From Bacteroidia bacterium (GTDB taxonomy: Bacteria > Bacteroidota > Bacteroidia > NS11-12g > UBA9320): 7,229 bases of DNA. The translations under genes and the position numbers were made by a program. Positions within the stretch are counted from its first letter, which is position 1; every line of letters begins with the position of its first letter. Location: the NCBI GenBank assembly GCA_013042025.1, contig JABDQY010000289.1:1-7229 (forward strand), written 5' to 3'. The notes below the pieces were generated by a model. It saw nothing but the letters and a program-made list of their open reading frames with translations. It made no database searches and was not told where the DNA came from. Positions 6,901 to 7,229 of the stretch are shown here, piece by piece.

Positions 6901-7229
6901 TGGGTTGGAACGCTTGAATACCCAATCTGTGCAGCGTTGGGGCCCGGTTAAGAAGAATTGGATGACCTTTTAAGATATTTTCAAGAATTTCCCAAATAAC
7001 TGGTTCTTTCTTGTCTACAATTTTCTTAGCAGATTTAACCGTTTTAACAATTCCTCTTTCAATTAGTTTACGGATGATAAACGGTTTAAATAGCTCAGCA
7101 GCCATACCTTTAGGTAATCCACATTCGTGTAATTTAAGGTTTGGACCTACAACAATTACAGAACGACCAGAGTAATCTACCCTTTTACCTAATAAGTTTT
7201 GACGGAAACGACCTTGCTTACCTTTAAGC
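3944..7229 (-). CDS. rpoC: DNA-directed RNA polymerase subunit beta', C-terminal three quarters (5' end outside window)
   Basis: This is the catalytic beta' subunit of RNA polymerase. The frame runs off the right edge (first full codon at 7228, LKGKQGRFRQ), giving 1094 residues; Bacteroidota RpoC is about 1,400 or more, so roughly 320-340 N-terminal residues with the clamp and first zinc site are missing. An internal ATG at 7105 is not the start. Visible in order: the RVDYSGRSVIVVGP double-psi barrel start, NRAPTLHRLGIQAF, the Mg-binding NADFDGDQ (6847-6824) with its three Asp, the bridge helix GARGSKEQIRQLGGMRG (about 6075-6021), the second zinc site (Cys in CGTLRGF, then CESKQGVCAKC near 5575-5531), the trigger loop IGEPGTQLTLRTFH (about 5480-5420), a long insertion comparable to E. 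coli SI3 (about 5415-4870), then DITGGLPRVTELFEAR and GVKINDKHIEVI. The C-terminus ends in an acidic tail. All catalytic residues seen are intact. rpoB is expected just upstream, off the right edge. Confidence 0.98.
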   Translation of the reverse strand, partial: LKGKQGRFRQNLLGKRVDYSGRSVIVVGPNLKLHECGLPKGMAAELFKPFIIRKLIERGIVKTVKSAKKIVDKKEPVIWEILENILKGHPILLNRAPTLHRLGIQAFQPKLVEGKAIRLHPLVCTGFNADFDGDQMAVHVPLGHAAVLEAQILMLASHNILNPANGAPIAVPSQDMVLGLYYMTKSRKSTKNETVIGEGLTFYNFEEVMIAYNEGKANLNANIKVRARVKEGDEFTTKLIDTTVGRVIFNLNVPEEIGFINTLLTKKSLRDIIGNMIKVAGVAKTADFLDEIKDLGFYYAFRGGLSFNISDVLVPKKKEGLIEKAREEVAEITFNYENGFITNNERYNQVIDIWTRINSRVADALLDDISSDNQGFNPIFMMLDSGARGSKEQIRQLGGMRGLMAKPQKKIGAGGTGEIIENPILSNFREGLSILEYFISTHGARKGLADTALKTADAGYLTRRLHDVAQDVVVSIEDCGTLRGFEARALKENDDVIDSLFDRISGRISLLDVYHPDTEELIVEAGDEITESKAKYIEDSGIDAVEIRSVMTCESKQGVCAKCYGRNLATGRHVQTGEAVGVIAAQSIGEPGTQLTLRTFHVGGTASNIAQDSQLLAKHDGVVDFDEVKTVSGKDNNGDDAEIVVGRSGEIKILDPKSKEVLFINNIPYGSFLYVKEKAKIKKDTKICSWDPYNAVILSDLDGKVEFVDLIEGISYTVEMDEATGYKEKVVTDSRDKKINPAIHIIGKKGEILKELNVPVGAHLSVEEGKKVVAGTIIAKIPRVVGKTSDITGGLPRVTELFEARNPSNPAVVSEIDGVVTYGGIKRGNREVTIESKEGISKKYLISLSKHILVQDGDFVRAGTPLSDGAITPQDILSIEGISAVQNYIVNGIQEVYRLQGVKINDKHIEVIIKQMMQKVSVVEPGDTKFLEGRAVNKLDFKEENDNLYDKRVVVEPGDSNDVKAGQILSLRKLRDLNSSLRRKDLKPIEVRDAITATSKPLLMGITKASLGTYSFMSAASFQETTKVLNEAAIAGKVDHMLGLKENVIVGHLIPAGTGHRTYENLVVGSQEEFDLLKAAREEVEADNEVEASN

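Overview
The window looks like chromosomal core sequence from a member of the Bacteroidota, probably a Flavobacteriia-type lineage. The DNA is AT-rich. Gene starts lack Shine-Dalgarno sequences, as is usual in this phylum. The RNA polymerase beta' subunit carries a large insertion in its trigger loop, as Bacteroidota do. The gene directly after rpoC encodes a DUF3467 protein with the sequence typical of that locus in this phylum. Two perfect TAnnTTTG boxes, the Bacteroidota -7 promoter element, sit just before start codons. The genus cannot be named from the sequence.

Layout, left to right: the 3' two thirds of purA (+, cut by the left edge); fabD (+, complete, 1 nt after purA); a chromate-transporter family gene, chrA-like (-, complete); an uncharacterised coiled-coil lipoprotein gene (+, complete); a DUF3467 gene (-, complete); an intrinsic terminator; and the 3' three quarters of rpoC (-, cut by the right edge). 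No gene-free stretch exceeds 72 bases, and no RNA genes, mobile elements or CRISPR arrays were seen.

The packing is very tight. From base 1 to the DUF3467 start at 3871 only five bases are non-coding (840 and 2994-2997), although the strand order is + + - + -. fabD and chrA share a 4-bp CTAG that holds both stop codons. chrA and the lipoprotein gene diverge from start codons 4 bp apart. The lipoprotein and DUF3467 genes converge with a 17-bp overlap that forms an inverted repeat. The only real intergenic region (3872-3943) holds a strong rpoC terminator whose U-tract abuts a promoter-like box for the DUF3467 gene.

Functionally this is a set of housekeeping genes: transcription (rpoC), AMP synthesis (purA) and malonyl loading for fatty-acid synthesis (fabD). 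An inorganic-anion transporter and a small lipoprotein of unknown role are wedged among them. I see no clear new multi-gene system. The most interesting items are the gene-end architecture and the lipoprotein.
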